From JBFKOL01 sp041628815 (lineage in GTDB: Bacteria; Bacteroidota; Bacteroidia; Chitinophagales; Saprospiraceae): a DNA stretch of 7,757 bases. The notes under the pieces were generated by a model. That model was given only the letters and a program-made list of their open reading frames with translations. It did no database searches and was not told where the DNA came from. This document shows, piece after piece, positions 6,984 through 7,757 of this stretch. Within the stretch, counting starts at the first letter, position 1, and each line of letters begins with the position of its first letter. The stretch is taken from the NCBI GenBank assembly GCA_041628815.1, contig JBFKOL010000196.1, forward strand, positions 1 through 7,757, read 5' to 3'. A program made the position numbers and the translations under genes.

Positions 6984-7757
6984 TTATAGCGCCAGGTTTA
7001 CTCCAAGAATAAATGATCTTGACAGTGGGTAGAAACCTCTGTCGACCCCACGTGTAAATGTTCCTCCATTCCCCAGACCGGGATCAAAACCGGAATAGTC
7101 TGTAATGGTGAACACATTGTTGGCCGTTACATACAATCTCACTCTAGAAACTGGCCATTTTTCTACGACCGCTTCAGGAAAAGTGTATCCCAGCTGTATG
7201 TTCTTCAGTCTGAAATAGGAGCCGTCTTCCAAAAAGTAGCTTGATGGTCTAATGTTATTGTTGGGATCACCGAAAACATTTCGTGGAATGTTGGTTCCGG
7301 TGTTCTGAGGAGTCCAAGCGTTGATTAAATCCGGGGACATATTTTGCCTATCGGTTCTGTATAACCACATTTTTACCCCGTTGTAGATTTCATTACCTTG
7401 AGTGCCCTGAAAAAACACGCTGAAATCAAAGTTCTTGTACGCTCCGTTCAGGGTAAGGCCGTACTCAAAGTCAGGAAGGCCACTGCCCATAAATTGTTTG
7501 TCGTCATCATCTAGAGTGCCATCTCCGTTGGTGTCAACAAAACGTAGGTCGCCAGGTGCGGCGTTTGGCTGAACGCCGTGGGCATCAATCTCAGCTTGGC
7601 TCTGGAAAATGCCATCGGCCCTGAACAGGTAAAATCTTCCTATTTCTCCTCCTACTTCGGTCCTGGTAGTAGGAAAATTGTTAAACTCTATAAAACCATC
7701 GGTAAAAGACTCATTGGCAACTCCCAGTTTTGTTACCTCATTGCTAGACCCGCTGAT
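6984..7757 (-). CDS. SusC/RagA family TonB-dependent outer-membrane transporter, C-terminal part (5' end outside window)
   Basis: The reading frame is open from the right edge to the TAA at 6986-6984, giving 257 residues of a protein that is normally about 1000. An internal ATG at 7490 is not the start, because family sequence continues through it. Visible signatures of the C-terminal barrel of SusC are PGDLRFVDTNGDGTLDDDD (visible residues 68-86), then GSGLPDFEYGLTLNGAYKNF and FFQGTQGNEIYNG, strands such as YFLEDGSYFRLKNIQLGYTF, and VRLYVTANNVFTITDYSGFDP near the end. SusC forms the TonB-driven channel paired with the SusD lid encoded next. The carboxydrate is an internal DTNGDG acidic loop that is normal for the family. 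The last residue is leucine (NLAL) where many outer-membrane barrels end in phenylalanine, a small deviation. The plug domain, signal peptide and any regulatory N-terminal extension lie beyond the window. Confidence 0.95.
   Translation of the reverse strand: MSGSSNEVTKLGVANESFTDGFIEFNNFPTTRTEVGGEIGRFYLFRADGIFQSQAEIDAHGVQPNAAPGDLRFVDTNGDGTLDDDDKQFMGSGLPDFEYGLTLNGAYKNFDFSVFFQGTQGNEIYNGVKMWLYRTDRQNMSPDLINAWTPQNTGTNIPRNVFGDPNNNIRPSSYFLEDGSYFRLKNIQLGYTFPEAVVEKWPVSRVRLYVTANNVFTITDYSGFDPGLGNGGTFTRGVDRGFYPLSRSFILGVNLAL

Noticed and set aside
6984..7490. A separate 168-residue gene starting at the ATG at 7490
   Set aside because: The same frame stays open to the right edge and encodes conserved SusC sequence (PGDLRFVDTNGDG) upstream of that methionine, so it is internal.
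1..7757. CRISPR arrays, tRNA genes, insertion sequence ends, phage or defence genes
   Set aside because: No regularly spaced repeats, cloverleaf-like segments, transposase or recombinase sequences were seen on either strand; nearly all of the window is accounted for by the listed genes.

Overview
The window looks like chromosomal DNA of a Bacteroidota bacterium, most likely a marine or soil Flavobacteriia-type organism. The evidence is a SusC/SusD pair, lipoproteins with short signal peptides, absence of GC-rich Shine-Dalgarno sequences, moderately AT-rich coding DNA, and a candidate promoter of the Bacteroidota type (TTG, 20 bases, TAnnTTT). No RNA genes, insertion sequences, CRISPR arrays or phage genes were seen. 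Coding density is very high and no gene-free stretch exceeds about 100 bases.

Left part (1-1986). A DUF1338-family protein, related to the 2-oxoadipate dioxygenase/decarboxylase HglS, lies on the minus strand. A LysR-type regulator is divergent from it across 75 bases. That gap holds a good candidate promoter for the DUF1338 gene, overlapped by a 7+7 inverted repeat, which is the expected layout for LysR control. Downstream of the DUF1338 gene, an ATG overlapping its stop codon opens a reading frame that resembles the N-terminus of an aldehyde dehydrogenase (ALDH7-like). It stops after 25 codons and seems to continue in another frame to the window edge, so there is probably a one-base frameshift (mutation or sequencing error). 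Together these suggest a small lysine/2-aminoadipate catabolism unit. That pathway assignment is inference.

Right part (2001-7757, all minus strand). In transcription order it holds the C-terminal part of a SusC/RagA TonB-dependent outer-membrane transporter (cut by the right edge), a SusD/RagB substrate-binding lipoprotein 33 bases downstream, and, after 93 bases containing a 9-bp hairpin, a very large (1111 aa) VCBS/FG-GAP lipoprotein with a central UnbV/ASPIC domain. The three are probably one operon: SusCD imports a ligand, and the third protein is a surface-exposed, calcium-dependent beta-propeller protein of unknown function. No glycoside hydrolase, lyase or sulfatase is visible, so the substrate cannot be named.

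The LysR gene and the large lipoprotein gene converge with only 14 bases between them, marking the border between the two units. The clearest candidates for an undescribed function are the SusCD-linked VCBS-UnbV lipoprotein and, secondarily, the LysR/DUF1338 switch.
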